64,000 nucleotides of DNA from Vibrio rumoiensis (GCF_002218045.2 NZ_AP018686.1:744001-808000), one strand, 5' to 3'. Shown: positions 26,017 to 35,005, numbered from the stretch's first letter. Made by a program: numbers and translations. The notes: generated from the sequence alone by a model not told the origin.

Positions 26017-27195
26017 TTACCGCCCCATCATCTTTTTATGCAGCAGTCCAGCAATGAGCCCCCAAAGCGTTGCGCCAATACCGAATAGCGTAATACCCGA
26101 GAGGGTCACTAAAAAAGTATAGAGTGAAGATTCACGTAATTTTTCATCAGCAAACGCACTTTGCATACACATCAGTAAAGTACCAAGCAATGCAAGGCCG
26201 GCCAGAATATGAGAAATCTCTTTTGGTAGCGCTAAGAAAATCGTCACCACCGCGGTCGCCCATAACCCTGCAATCACATAAAACACCCCTGCCCACATGG
26301 CAGAACGATAACGCTGTGTTCTATCTTCATCCACTTCTTCATTCATGCAAATCGCCGCGGAAATGGCCGCAAGATTGAGGCTAAACCCACCAAATGGGGC
26401 GAGTAACATATTCACAATGCCCGTTCCTATAAACACCGGTTTAGCCGGCACTTGGTACTGATAGCTTCTCATCATGGCAAAACCCGGTAAGTTCTGCGAC
26501 AGCATGGTGATGATATAGAGAGGCAAACTGAGATTAAGCATCGACATCCAATTAAAATCAGGTGTTACCCACACCGGTTGAGCAATGTCTAATGAAATGG
26601 ATTGTTCAGCAAACGCGCCAGAAAAAATCGCCATCGCCACACCAACAATCAGTAGTAGCATCATGGCATAACGAGCTAAATAACGCTTTGCCACAAAAAA
26701 TGTCACCATCATCAAGGTAAACGTAAGTGGGCTACTCATTACGGACGTAAAGGCTTTCAAACAAAATGGGATCAAAATCGCCCCAAGCATGGCGGTCGCG
26801 AGTTGAGGTGGGATCTTTTCAATCAAACGACTAAGCGGAGAGATCAGCCCAGTGAGCACAATCAAAAAACCTGAAATAATAAACGCGCCAATCACTTCGG
26901 CAAGTGCATATTGCCCTACCGCCGCCACCAGCATCGCGGCACCGGGCGTTGACCACGACATCAACACCGGCATCTTGTAATACCAAGAGTAAGCAATAGA
27001 ACTCACTCCAACCATCAGCCCTAGCACCAATAACCAACTGGCGATCTGCAACGGGTTTGCTCCGGCAGCGGTGGCGGCTTGTATGATGATAACAATCGAA
27101 CTGGTATAACCGATTAATACCGCAGTAAACCCTGCTGAAATATGGCCAATATTCCCCCACGATTTTAAGTGTTCTAACTTTGCATAATCCATCAT
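26017..27195 (-). CDS. benE: BenE-family (benzoate/H+ symporter-type) membrane transporter
   Basis: A 392-residue membrane protein with about eleven or twelve helices. Typical BenE features: FTAVLIGYTSSIVIIIQAA near the N-terminus, MSWSTPGAAMLVAA in the transport core, and NLPGFAMMRSYQY with FGGFSLNLAAISAAICMNEE in the second half. The family is named for benzoate uptake, but many members have no known substrate and no benzoate genes are present here, so the substrate is open. It is downstream of the LysR gene in the same direction. Confidence 0.82.
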   Translation of the reverse strand: MMDYAKLEHLKSWGNIGHISAGFTAVLIGYTSSIVIIIQAATAAGANPLQIASWLLVLGLMVGVSSIAYSWYYKMPVLMSWSTPGAAMLVAAVGQYALAEVIGAFIISGFLIVLTGLISPLSRLIEKIPPQLATAMLGAILIPFCLKAFTSVMSSPLTFTLMMVTFFVAKRYLARYAMMLLLIVGVAMAIFSGAFAEQSISLDIAQPVWVTPDFNWMSMLNLSLPLYIITMLSQNLPGFAMMRSYQYQVPAKPVFIGTGIVNMLLAPFGGFSLNLAAISAAICMNEEVDEDRTQRYRSAMWAGVFYVIAGLWATAVVTIFLALPKEISHILAGLALLGTLLMCMQSAFADEKLRESSLYTFLVTLSGITLFGIGATLWGLIAGLLHKKMMGR

Positions 27196-27270
27196 GTGCG
27201 TCGACTTATCCTTGTCATCCGTGACTCGATTCGAGCCATCATATCTAAATCTATCGATATACCCAAAATA

Positions 27271-28152
27271 TTAAAGTTGAATACTTTTTAATTGCGCGAT
27301 CAACGCTTGCGTCGCCTGACCTTGCGGGTGCTGCGTAGACCAAATCAGATCAATGCCTTGCTTCCATGGTTGAGACTCAAAAGCCAGCTCTAGCCGTTTT
27401 AATTGCTTAGTACGCACAAAATCATTCACCACTTGAGCCGGTAACGATGCCCAACCTAGCCCTTGTTGTAACATCGGTATGGTCGAATGAGCACTTTCGG
27501 TTCGCCATACTTGATCGGACACTCGCCACCTTGGCGTATCTTGCCCGTAACGCCCCGTAATCAAAAACTGACGATAGCGTTCTAACATCTGCCATGTCAC
27601 TTTCTCTTGTTGCGCCAGAGGATGCTGCATGCCTGTCACACACCAGAACTCTAAAAACCCTAAGCCGTAGACTTCGATTTCTCCGGGATACATCAATTCA
27701 AGTTGCTGTAACACAGCCAGTTGCGCCCGGCCATCACGAATAAACTCCAGCACTTCACTTTCATTAACATGCAAGATTTCAATTTCAACCAATGGGTATT
27801 GCTGCTCAAAATGAAACAGGGCTTGCGCAACCGCCTGTGTCATCGCCATTGATTCCACCACTAATGTGATCTTCTCTTCAACGCCCATTTGATACGCATC
27901 CGCCGCCGATAAAAACACACCACATTCATTTAAAATGCGCTTGGCACGCACCAGCAAAACTTCACCATGAGCGGTTAGCTTTGGCGAGCGAGTAGTACGA
28001 TCAAATAGCGCTAGATTTAAATCCGCTTCAAGATTGGCGACCGCGGTACTCACTACCGATTGCGCTTTACCCAAATGCCGCGCCGCCGCTGAAAACGATC
28101 CTTGTTCCGCTGCCACCACAAAAGATTGCAACTGATCAATTGAAAAACGCAT
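27271..28152 (-). CDS. LysR-family transcriptional regulator
   Basis: A 293-residue LysR protein. The helix-turn-helix spans about residues 4-62 (FSIDQLQSFVVAAEQGSFSA, AVANLEADLNLALFDRTTRS) followed by the two-lobed effector domain (about 90-290). The start at 28152 follows GGGAAG and matches the family; an upstream ATG adds six residues without a ribosome site. It is divergent from a PACE efflux gene with about 140 bases between, the arrangement of AceR/AceI-type pairs, so it probably regulates that gene and perhaps benE. Confidence 0.85.
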   Translation of the reverse strand: MRFSIDQLQSFVVAAEQGSFSAAARHLGKAQSVVSTAVANLEADLNLALFDRTTRSPKLTAHGEVLLVRAKRILNECGVFLSAADAYQMGVEEKITLVVESMAMTQAVAQALFHFEQQYPLVEIEILHVNESEVLEFIRDGRAQLAVLQQLELMYPGEIEVYGLGFLEFWCVTGMQHPLAQQEKVTWQMLERYRQFLITGRYGQDTPRWRVSDQVWRTESAHSTIPMLQQGLGWASLPAQVVNDFVRTKQLKRLELAFESQPWKQGIDLIWSTQHPQGQATQALIAQLKSIQL

Positions 28153-28292
28153 CTCACTTCCCCATATCAATCTATCTAAAAAAGCGATAGTTATTAATTA
28201 GAATATATCCAATTTAGCATTAATAATAGCGTCAGTTTGATTGTTAACATCAACAAGGGTTGATGAGATTAGAGAATAAGTTAGAGGAAACA

Positions 28293-28733
28293 ATGCGTAC
28301 TACCTTTGATAGATTAAGACACACCATCTGTTTTGAATTGATTGGCCTCGCGATTTTAACGCTTGGGATTGCCAAGCTGATCAATATGGATATGACCAAA
28401 ATAGGTGTGTTAGCAGTGGCATTCTCAATCATCGCCACCGTATGGAATTACTTCTATAACATCTTATTTGATAAGGCGATGCTCAAACACACAGGCCAGC
28501 TCAATAAAACCGTCGCCATGCGAATCTTTCATGCCTGTTTATTTGAAGCGGGATTGCTAGTGATTACCTTGCCGATCATGGCATGGTGGTTAGAGATAGG
28601 CTTAATGGAAGCTTTCATTTTAGACTTAGGAATGGCGCTGTTTTATCTGATTTACGCTTTTGTTTATAACCTGGCTTACGACCGAATCTTCCCCGTGCCG
28701 CAAGCCAAACCAGCATTGGATAGCCAGTCTTAG
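28293..28733 (+). CDS. PACE-family efflux transporter
   Basis: A 146-residue membrane protein with four helices in two bacterial transmembrane pair repeats. The first repeat reads RLRHTICFELIGLAILTLGI then WNYFYNILFD, and the second has RIFHACLFEAGLLVITLPIM then YLIYAFVYNLAYDRIFP. The W-N-x-x-(Y/F)-N and R-x-x-H-A-x-x-F-E motifs are the signature of the proteobacterial antimicrobial compound efflux family (AceI: chlorhexidine, short diamines). The start at 28293 has GAGGAAAC upstream; an 11-residue longer frame is possible. It is likely controlled by the divergent LysR gene. Confidence 0.9.
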   Translation: MRTTFDRLRHTICFELIGLAILTLGIAKLINMDMTKIGVLAVAFSIIATVWNYFYNILFDKAMLKHTGQLNKTVAMRIFHACLFEAGLLVITLPIMAWWLEIGLMEAFILDLGMALFYLIYAFVYNLAYDRIFPVPQAKPALDSQS

Positions 28734-28745
28734 CCATTACGTGGA

Positions 28746-29516
28746 TTAACTGGCGGTCAAAAAGCCCCAAATCAAGCGTAAAGCAATAAAGGTTAATGCG
28801 AATTTAAGCACAATGTGGAAGTGCTTATTCGACACTTTATCCAATACTTTTTTACCAATATAAGTGCCCATAAAACCGACAAGAATCATCAGGCCAATCA
28901 CACCAATCCACTGCTGATAAGCAAAGCCTAATAAGCCAAAGATAACCGCTTTAATGACATGTTGAATCGACATAAAACAAGACATGGTAGCGCCTAATTC
29001 ACGGCGATCCGGTAGGATGTTTTTGATCGTCGCGATTAAAAATGGCCCAGTAGCCCCCACGAACATGGTCAAAAATGCCGTAAATGCCCCAATGCCAACC
29101 AGTCCTTTTTTTCCTTTAAAGCTTAAGTTAATCGGCACCCAACTGCTGATCAAAATAAACACCGCCAGTATCAATTCTAAATATTTAGTGGGTAAGTTAA
29201 GCGCAATGTTGCCACCAATAATCGCCCCCACTACGCTACCGACAAAAAACCAGCCAAGGAACTGCTTTTGAATGTAGCGACGCATTAATACCGCTCTTCC
29301 CGCATTAGAGCCTAATTGAACAATCGCATGCACAGGAATCACCGCCGCCGCGGGCATAATCGTGATCATAAACGCAATCAGCGTTGCGCCACCACCGACC
29401 CCAATAATCACATTAAGCATGGACGTTAAGCCACTTAGGCCAATCAAAAAGAAAAACTGTGCGGTACTGAGGTCTTCGGGTTTTAAATGCAGTAAAAAAT
29501 CAGTGAAAGCGTGCAT
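28746..29516 (-). CDS. TauE/SafE-family permease (sulfite exporter type)
   Basis: A 256-residue membrane protein with about eight helices of the TauE/SafE (DUF81) family. Visible are GLTSMLNVIIGVGGGATLIAF in the first repeat (the G-x-G-G-G motif), then IPVHAIVQLGSNAGR, and in the second repeat FLTMFVGATGPFLIATI. Family members move sulfite, sulfoacetate or other small anions, but the substrate cannot be told here. Tail-to-tail with the PACE gene 12 bases away; no terminator is recognised between them. Confidence 0.85.
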   Translation of the reverse strand: MHAFTDFLLHLKPEDLSTAQFFFLIGLSGLTSMLNVIIGVGGGATLIAFMITIMPAAAVIPVHAIVQLGSNAGRAVLMRRYIQKQFLGWFFVGSVVGAIIGGNIALNLPTKYLELILAVFILISSWVPINLSFKGKKGLVGIGAFTAFLTMFVGATGPFLIATIKNILPDRRELGATMSCFMSIQHVIKAVIFGLLGFAYQQWIGVIGLMILVGFMGTYIGKKVLDKVSNKHFHIVLKFALTFIALRLIWGFLTAS

Positions 29517-29607
29517 AAAATCGATTCGGATAAAAAGAACAGGCCGCGATTATATACCCAAGTGGCGGTGAAATGCGATTTGGATGTGGTGGGTGTTAAA
29601 TTCACGG

Positions 29608-30184
29608 CTATCCAATCTGTGAAGCATACTCGGCGGGTGACATACCGACTCTACTTTTAAACATCGCACTGAAAGAGCTAGGGCTTTCATAGCCAACAGA
29701 AAGCGCGGCATCAATAACATTGAGACCCTGAGCTAATAATTCCATACTTTCCAGTAATCGCTTTCGGCGTAACCACTCACTAAAACTTAATCTGAGTTGT
29801 TGGTGAAATTGGCGTGATACTGTCTTATCAGATATTTGTAGCAACAAGGATGCATCCGACACAGACCAAGGATGATCTAGCCGTTTTGAAACTTTAAGAC
29901 AAAACTTATAAAGATTGGAGCTTTCTTTTGGCATAGGAACGTGAAAATCTAACGAATTAAGAACCCTCAACTCATCCAATATCAATTCAATAATTCGGCT
30001 TTCTCTGCTCTCTTTAAATAGAACGTTTTTAATATTTACCGCTTGAATTATCAGCTCTCTTAAAAGAGGAGTAACCTCATAAACTTGACATTGATTAGGC
30101 AAATCAGCTCTCGCGAGTGGATCAATAAATAGTGTTTTTACTTCAACGGCTCCGATAGTCCGTAAGCTATGAACCATACCTTCA
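29608..30184 (-). pseudogene. AraC-family regulator, 3' part (split by IS256-family element)
   Basis: The C-terminal 192 codons of an AraC regulator. The start of this part continues WIPEGMVHSLRTIGAVEVKT, and the C-terminal double helix-turn-helix reads VSDASLLLQISDKTVSRQFH and AALSVGYESPSSFSAMFK. Removing the IS and one 8-bp repeat joins this part to the 5' part in frame, giving a 257-residue protein of normal length for cupin-AraC regulators. The separate 189-codon frame that opens at GMVHSLRT could still yield a DNA-binding fragment. Confidence 0.88.
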
Positions 30185-30192
30185 GGGATCCA
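30185..30192. repeat. Target site duplication of the IS element, left copy
   Basis: GGGATCCA directly left of the inverted repeat, identical to the copy on the right of the element. Confidence 0.9.
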
Positions 30193-30216
30193 GAGGGCGT
30201 TCAGAATTCTGTGTCA
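30193..30216. repeat. Terminal inverted repeat of the IS256-family element (left in window)
   Basis: It starts GAGGGCGTTCAGAATTCTGT and matches the reverse complement of the other end at 18 of 24 positions. Confidence 0.88.
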
Positions 30217-30227
30217 GTTAATTTTGA

Positions 30228-31429
30228 CTAAATATCTAAGACGTCATCCAAACGACCTTCAAAATGAATCGCCAGTTGAGACAATGTCATATTCCAGTTC
30301 TGGATTGGCATTGTCCACTTCTTAGACGCATTCAATATCCCAGCATACAACAGCTTAAGCAAGCTGTTTTCATTTGGAAAACCACCTTTAGTTTTGGTCA
30401 GCTTTCGAAACTGACGATGTACCGCCTCAATAGCATTGGTGGTATATATGGCTTTCCGAACATACTCTGGATATTTAAAGTAAACCGACAGGTTTACCCA
30501 TTTATTACGCCATGAGCGTAATACTATTGGATATTGTTGGCCCCACTTAGCTTCTAATCGGTCTAACTCTATTTCAGCTGCTTCCTTAGTTACCGCTCGA
30601 TAAACTGGTTTCAGATCTGCCATAAACTCTTTTTGGTGCTTAGATGCGACATATTTTATTGAGTTCCGAATTTGATGGACGATGCACAATTGAACTTCAG
30701 TATTTGGATAAATTGTGGCAATGGCTTCAGGGAAGCCAACCAAGCCATCTACGCAACTGATTAAAATATCCTCAACCCCTCGATTATGTAAATCAGTTAA
30801 AACTGATAGCCAATAATTTGCGCCTTCAGACTCTGATAGGTATAACCCAAGTAGTTCTTTTTTACCGTCGATATTCAAGCCTAAGATTGTGTATATCGCT
30901 TTACTGACATAACGACCATCCTCTCTAATTTTATAGTGGATGGCATCAAATAAATGAACGGGTATATAGCGTCTAATGGACGCTGCTGCCATTCTTTAAG
31001 CTCTGGTATTAAGCGGTCTGTGACAGCAGTAATTGTGGCCTCAGAGACGTCGATACCATACATATCTTCAACATGTCCTCGAATATCACGATAGCTCATT
31101 CCTAACGAGAACATAGAAAGGATTTTACGATCAATTTCATCAGTCAGCTTGGTTTGATTTTTCTTGATAAGTTGAGGTTCAAAAGAGCCTGAACGGTCGC
31201 GAGGAGTATCAAGTTCAAATGCTCCGACAGAAGACTTAACAGTCTTCTTAGAGGTTCCATTTTTACGATTTGGCTGGTCATCATTATCGATGTGTTGTGC
31301 AAGCTCAGCTTTTAAAGCAGCTTCCGTAATTTGCTTGATAAGAGGAGTTAAAAAGCCATCTTTGCCTGTTAAATCTTGTCCAGATTGAAGAGCTTTAATG
31401 GCTTGCTCTAGATCGAAATCATTATTCAT
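30228..31429 (-). pseudogene. IS256-family (Mutator-type) transposase, frameshifted
   Basis: Two overlapping frames together give an almost complete transposase of about 400 residues. The first (31429 down to about 30947) has the N-terminal DNA-binding part ending EWQQRPLDAIYPFIYL. The second (to 30228) continues DAIHYKIREDGRYVSKAIYT, then SCVDGLVGFPEA and TTNAIEAVHRQFRK. The three DDE residues are the D of DAIHYK, the D of CVDG and the E of NAIEA. The frames are joined by a one-base loss at about 30947, exactly at the first catalytic aspartate. No slippery heptamer is present, so this looks like an inactivating deletion or a sequence error, not programmed frameshifting. Confidence 0.9.
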
Positions 31430-31462
31430 GTGTCATTCCTTTTTTGTCTATTTTAGGAGAAA

Positions 31463-31486
31463 TGACACAGATTTCTAAACACTACC
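31463..31486. repeat. Terminal inverted repeat of the IS256-family element (right in window)
   Basis: Reverse complement begins GGTAGTGTTTAGAAATCTGT; this is the end upstream of the transposase gene. Confidence 0.88.
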
Positions 31487-31494
31487 GGGATCCA
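31487..31494. repeat. Target site duplication of the IS element, right copy
   Basis: GGGATCCA, identical to the left copy; on the minus strand it encodes the Trp-Ile-Pro of the interrupted AraC protein. Confidence 0.9.
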
Positions 31495-31683
31495 CAAGCC
31501 TCTACCTGGGGGAACAATCCAATGACCAACTTCAGTTTCCACATTTATGACTCCACTTACAGTATGAAGTAATTGAGTCGCTGTATGTAAATGTGGAGGT
31601 TCATAAGTGTTATGTGGGTATTGATGAGCTACTGCCTTTACTGCCTGTTCAATATATTCATTAACAAAATGCATATAGCTCAT
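31487..31683 (-). pseudogene. AraC-family regulator, 5' part (cupin domain start)
   Basis: The first 65 codons of the interrupted regulator: a cupin-type N-terminal domain with the metal-site-like HNTYEPPHLHTATQLLH and the VPPGRGLWIP motif. The frame runs on into the insertion and stops after a few foreign codons. It begins 24 bases downstream of the leuA-type gene, so the two were probably co-transcribed. Confidence 0.85.
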
Positions 31684-31707
31684 TCCTTATTAGCTTAATT
31701 CTTCTAC

Positions 31708-33423
31708 TTAACTCAGAATATCTTCTGATGTGTTCATTAATATATCCGTTTGTTGTATCGAGATTAATAAATTTCTAACCGCATTTAGTGTGGCTTGAAT
31801 AGAAGAACGAGTCGTATCATCTTCAATTGAAACACCAAAAAAAGAATAATTTTTATCGGATTCACACTCAACATAAGAAATAGCTTTGCTATATGTCGAA
31901 GCTCCAAGAGTATGTTCAGAATAATTAACGATATTAATCTCCAGCTCGAAACACTCACTTAATCCCTTAATTAAAGCACTTAATAAACCGTTACTTTTCC
32001 CTGATACATTAAACTCCTTCCCCTGATACTCTACCTTAACAATAATACTTTGATCACTATTTAGAGAGTCGCTTTTATAATCAATTAGCTTCAAATTTGC
32101 ATAAGGTGTTATTCCATAGCTACGTCGAAATAGATCCCATATTTCTGCAAGGCTAAGCTCGTTTTCAGTTTGGTCTACGACATTCTGTACTTTTTTACTA
32201 AAGTCAACTTGCAACTTATCTGGTAATTTTAACCCATGATTTTGCTCTAGCATCCAAGATGGCCCACTTTTACCAGACTGGCTGTTCACTTTAATAACTT
32301 CTGAATATGAGCAACCAACGTCTTTAGGATCTAAAGGTAAATATGGAATATTCCATGTTTCTGAATGCTGTAAGCCGTTAGTAGCTTCAAATCCCTTTTT
32401 AATCGCATCTTGATGTGATCCAGAAAATGCCGTAAACACAAGTTCACCAGAATAAGGGTGTCTTGGATGGACAGGAATATTAGTGCAAGCCTCAATTATT
32501 TTTGCCGTGTTCCTGATGTCAGAAAAATCCAATTTAGGATCAATTCCTTGGGTATATAAGTTCAAAGCTAGTATCGCTAAATCAACATTTCCTGTCCTTT
32601 CTCCATTACCGAAAACGCACCCTTCCACTCGTGTGGCACCTGCTAGCTGAGCTAGTTCAGCAGCAGCAACACCCGTTCCACGGTCATTATGTGGATGAAC
32701 GCTTACAGTGACATTTCCCATATCACTAAATAATGAGATGAATTTTTCAATTTGGTCAGCGTAAACATTCGGGGTATTGACCTCGACTGTTGCAGGTAAG
32801 TTTAATATTAATGGGCGATCACGGCTTGGCTGCCACGCTTTTTTAACTGCTTCACAAATCTCGAGTGAGAATTCAAGTTCCGTAAAACAGAATGTTTCAG
32901 GTGAGTATTCCAAAATCCATTGTGTTTGACATTGTGCATCACATAACCGTTTAATATGTTGCGTACTTAATACGGCCATTTCGATAATTTCAGACTTACT
33001 TTTTTTAAACACTACATCTCTAAACAGCGGCGCTGTAGCATTATATAAATGGACTATTGCACGTGCAGCGCCTTGTAGCGATACCAGTGTTTTTTTAATC
33101 AACTCGGGTCTAGCTTGAGTAATAACTTGTATCCAAACATCATCAGGAATTTTATTCTGTTCAATTAAATACCGAACAAATTTGAAGTCTGTTTGTGAAG
33201 CCGATGGAAAAGCCACTTCTATTTCTTTGAATCCACAAGTAATCAAATGCTCGAAAAGTAATGCCTTCTTCTCATGATTCATTGGCGTGTTTAAAGCTTG
33301 ATTTCCATCCCGCAAGTCCGTTGAACACCAACGCGGTGCTTCCAACAATTGTTTTGATGGCCAACTGCGTTGTGAGTTTTCAATAACTGTAGCTGGATGA
33401 TATTTTTTTATTGGATTATTCAT
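31708..33423 (-). CDS. leuA: 2-isopropylmalate synthase (long LeuA type)
   Basis: A 571-residue protein that condenses 2-ketoisovalerate and acetyl-CoA in leucine synthesis. TIM-barrel start STDLRDGNQAL near residue 35, FKEIEVAFPSASQTDF, the metal-ligand motif VSVHPHNDRGTGVAA, and GCVFGNGERTGNVDL. A C-terminal LeuA regulatory domain spans about 430-560. The length and N-terminus fit the second LeuA type (about 560), not the E. coli type (about 520). It stands alone without leuBCD and lies directly upstream of the split AraC gene. AAGAGGAG precedes the start. A related DRE-TIM synthase with another ketoacid substrate is possible. Confidence 0.85.
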   Translation of the reverse strand: MNNPIKKYHPATVIENSQRSWPSKQLLEAPRWCSTDLRDGNQALNTPMNHEKKALLFEHLITCGFKEIEVAFPSASQTDFKFVRYLIEQNKIPDDVWIQVITQARPELIKKTLVSLQGAARAIVHLYNATAPLFRDVVFKKSKSEIIEMAVLSTQHIKRLCDAQCQTQWILEYSPETFCFTELEFSLEICEAVKKAWQPSRDRPLILNLPATVEVNTPNVYADQIEKFISLFSDMGNVTVSVHPHNDRGTGVAAAELAQLAGATRVEGCVFGNGERTGNVDLAILALNLYTQGIDPKLDFSDIRNTAKIIEACTNIPVHPRHPYSGELVFTAFSGSHQDAIKKGFEATNGLQHSETWNIPYLPLDPKDVGCSYSEVIKVNSQSGKSGPSWMLEQNHGLKLPDKLQVDFSKKVQNVVDQTENELSLAEIWDLFRRSYGITPYANLKLIDYKSDSLNSDQSIIVKVEYQGKEFNVSGKSNGLLSALIKGLSECFELEINIVNYSEHTLGASTYSKAISYVECESDKNYSFFGVSIEDDTTRSSIQATLNAVRNLLISIQQTDILMNTSEDILS

Positions 33424-33630
33424 GCTTTACTCCTCTTGATTTCTTACAGGGTAAAGATATCCAGAAAACGAATCATATCGATTAGAGACAGATATATCTC
33501 CAATTTGGACAATAACAATTTAGGATGATTATTCTAAATCGTTTATTGAAGATTTAAACGGGTTTGAAAGCTTGATAGAGCACAAGGTAAATGACGTCAC
33601 ACACTTTTATATGACTAACACCTTCGATAG

Positions 33631-33768
33631 ACAAATTGGCTGACTGAACAAGTAAACTTAGCTTTTGAGAAATTGGACTCAGGAGAAGCCACTTTTATTG
33701 ACCATGCATCCGCTAAATCTCGTATGGTCGAACGCATAGCGAAAATACGTAACCGAGGCAAAATATGA
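33631..33768 (+). pseudogene. RelB/DinJ-like antitoxin remnant (3' end)
   Basis: An open stretch of 45 codons without a start, preceded by TAG at 33628: it reads WLTEQVNLAFEKLDSGEATF then IDHASAKSRMVERIAKIRNR. This resembles the C-terminal half of RelB-type antitoxins common in Vibrio cassettes. The N-terminal half is missing. Its TGA overlaps the start of the toxin remnant (ATGA). Confidence 0.55.
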
Positions 33769-33836
33769 TTTTGTGGGAAGAAGAATCACTTAACGATCGT
33801 GAAAAGATCTTTGAGTTTCTTTATGACTTCTCATAA
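33765..33836 (+). pseudogene. RelE/ParE-like toxin remnant (5' end)
   Basis: A 23-codon frame starting MILWEEESLNDREKIFEFLY, like the N-terminus of Vibrio RelE-type toxins (normally about 95 residues). A TAA stops it at 33834 and the catalytic core is absent. The overlap with the antitoxin remnant is typical of a relBE pair. Confidence 0.55.
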
Positions 33837-34144
33837 GCTAAATTTAAGTCTTCGAAGAATATTCTTCGGTTTTCCAATATATCTTCACGCCATAGTTTAA
33901 CTTCTTCCAAAGACTTTCCATGATCGCCAATGTAAACCTCTGCATAAAAACTAGATACGGCTTCTCCAAAGACTCTAAGTGATTGCTGGCTTCCAGATAA
34001 TCCTAGCAACAACAACCTAGATTCAGCACTATTTAAGTTTTTGTATGAACGGTAGAGGTTAGTTCTGGCCTCATTTAGCTCCTTAAGAAAGCCATCACTC
34101 AGTTTAGAATCATTATTTTTCCTACGAGTAAAATCAAGGTAACA
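33821..34144 (-). pseudogene. Unknown protein, 5'-truncated
   Basis: An open frame of 107 codons to a stop at 33821, with no ATG; only a TTG at 34015 could start it. The sequence is charged and helical (FLKELNEARTNLYRSYKNLN, SLEEVKLWREDILENRRIFF). Coding continues upstream of the TTG in the same frame with similar composition, which suggests a longer gene whose start was lost when this region rearranged. I do not recognise the family. Its 3' end overlaps the toxin remnant on the other strand. Confidence 0.4.
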
Positions 34145-34171
34145 TCATATTTTTTAATTTTAAAAGCAAAC

Positions 34172-35005
34172 TCACCACATTGACCGCTTTAATCCACTTA
34201 ACTCAAGCAACCGCGTCGAGATCTCTTCCACCGATAATGTGGTGGTATTGAGATACGGGATCGCTTCGCGGCGAAATAACGATTCCACCCGATTCAATTC
34301 TTTTTCACATTGCTGTTGGCTGGCGTAATCACTGTTGGCGTAGCGTTCGTGGCGGATTGCCATTAAGCGTTCGGTATCGATGGTTAAACCAAACGTCTTA
34401 AAACGATAAGGCTCGATTTCTTTAGGCAGCTTTAATGAAGCCATGTCATCTTCAATGAATGGGTAATTGACCGCGCGAATGCCAAATTGCATGGCGAGAT
34501 ACAAACTGGTGGGGGTTTTTCCGCAGCGAGAAACGCCTAGTAAAATGATGTCGGCTTGGTCTAAATTATTAAGTGAGACCCCATCATCATGGGCCAATGT
34601 GTATTCCACTGCGGCGATGCGATTTTGATAACTGGCGGCGTCTTTTTCAATGCTGTGAGAGCGATGTAACTGCGGATGCGGTTCTAACCCTAAATCTTTT
34701 TTGAGCGGGTCTACCAACACGTTTAACACATCATAAAAATGCGCATTTGCCTGCTCAATGATGGCTTTCACTTCAGGTAAAACAATCGAGAAAAACACCA
34801 ATGGCTTTTGCCCTGTTTGCTGATGTTTTTTATCAATGAGACCTTTCACATGCTCAGCGCGATCTGTGGTTTCAACAAAAGGCAAAGTAGTTTGTGAAAT
34901 TTGCAGTGGAAACTGGCCAAGTACCGCATGGCCTAAGGTCTCAGATGTGATCGCAGTCCCATCTGACACATAAAATACATCTCGATATTCTTTTCCATTT
35001 TCCAT
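34172..35005 (-). CDS. ppsR: PEP synthase regulatory kinase/pyrophosphorylase PpsR
   Basis: A 277-residue member of the DUF299 family. N-terminal RDVFYVSDGTAITSETLGHA, the P-loop-like GVSRCGKTPTSLYLA near residues 157-171 and YPFIEDD are visible. PpsR phosphorylates PEP synthase with ADP to switch it off and removes the phosphate with Pi. The gene is divergent from ppsA, the usual arrangement. The length is normal. Confidence 0.95.
   Translation of the reverse strand: MENGKEYRDVFYVSDGTAITSETLGHAVLGQFPLQISQTTLPFVETTDRAEHVKGLIDKKHQQTGQKPLVFFSIVLPEVKAIIEQANAHFYDVLNVLVDPLKKDLGLEPHPQLHRSHSIEKDAASYQNRIAAVEYTLAHDDGVSLNNLDQADIILLGVSRCGKTPTSLYLAMQFGIRAVNYPFIEDDMASLKLPKEIEPYRFKTFGLTIDTERLMAIRHERYANSDYASQQQCEKELNRVESLFRREAIPYLNTTTLSVEEISTRLLELSGLKRSMW

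Larger units (their letters stand above)
30193..31486 (-). mobile_element. IS256-family insertion sequence, 1294 bp
   Basis: The element is bounded by 24-bp imperfect inverted repeats (30193-30216 and 31463-31486; 18 of 24 positions match, with a shared inner TCTGTGTCA) and flanked by an 8-bp direct repeat GGGATCCA. It holds one transposase gene on the minus strand, which is frameshifted. Terminal repeat length, element size and 8-bp duplication fit the IS256 family. It interrupts an AraC-family gene. Confidence 0.93.

Noticed and set aside
30940..30960. Programmed -1 frameshift in the IS transposase
   Set aside because: No X-XXY-YYZ slippery heptamer or following pseudoknot is visible, and IS256-family transposases are normally single frames.
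30228..30992. Second part of the transposase as an independent 254-residue gene with its own ATG
   Set aside because: Its first residues are an out-of-frame reading of the upstream transposase; true similarity starts at the frameshift, so it is the 3' half of one gene.
33424..33630. Leader peptide or T-box attenuator before leuA
   Set aside because: No run of leucine codons and no terminator/antiterminator pairing was seen in the leader.
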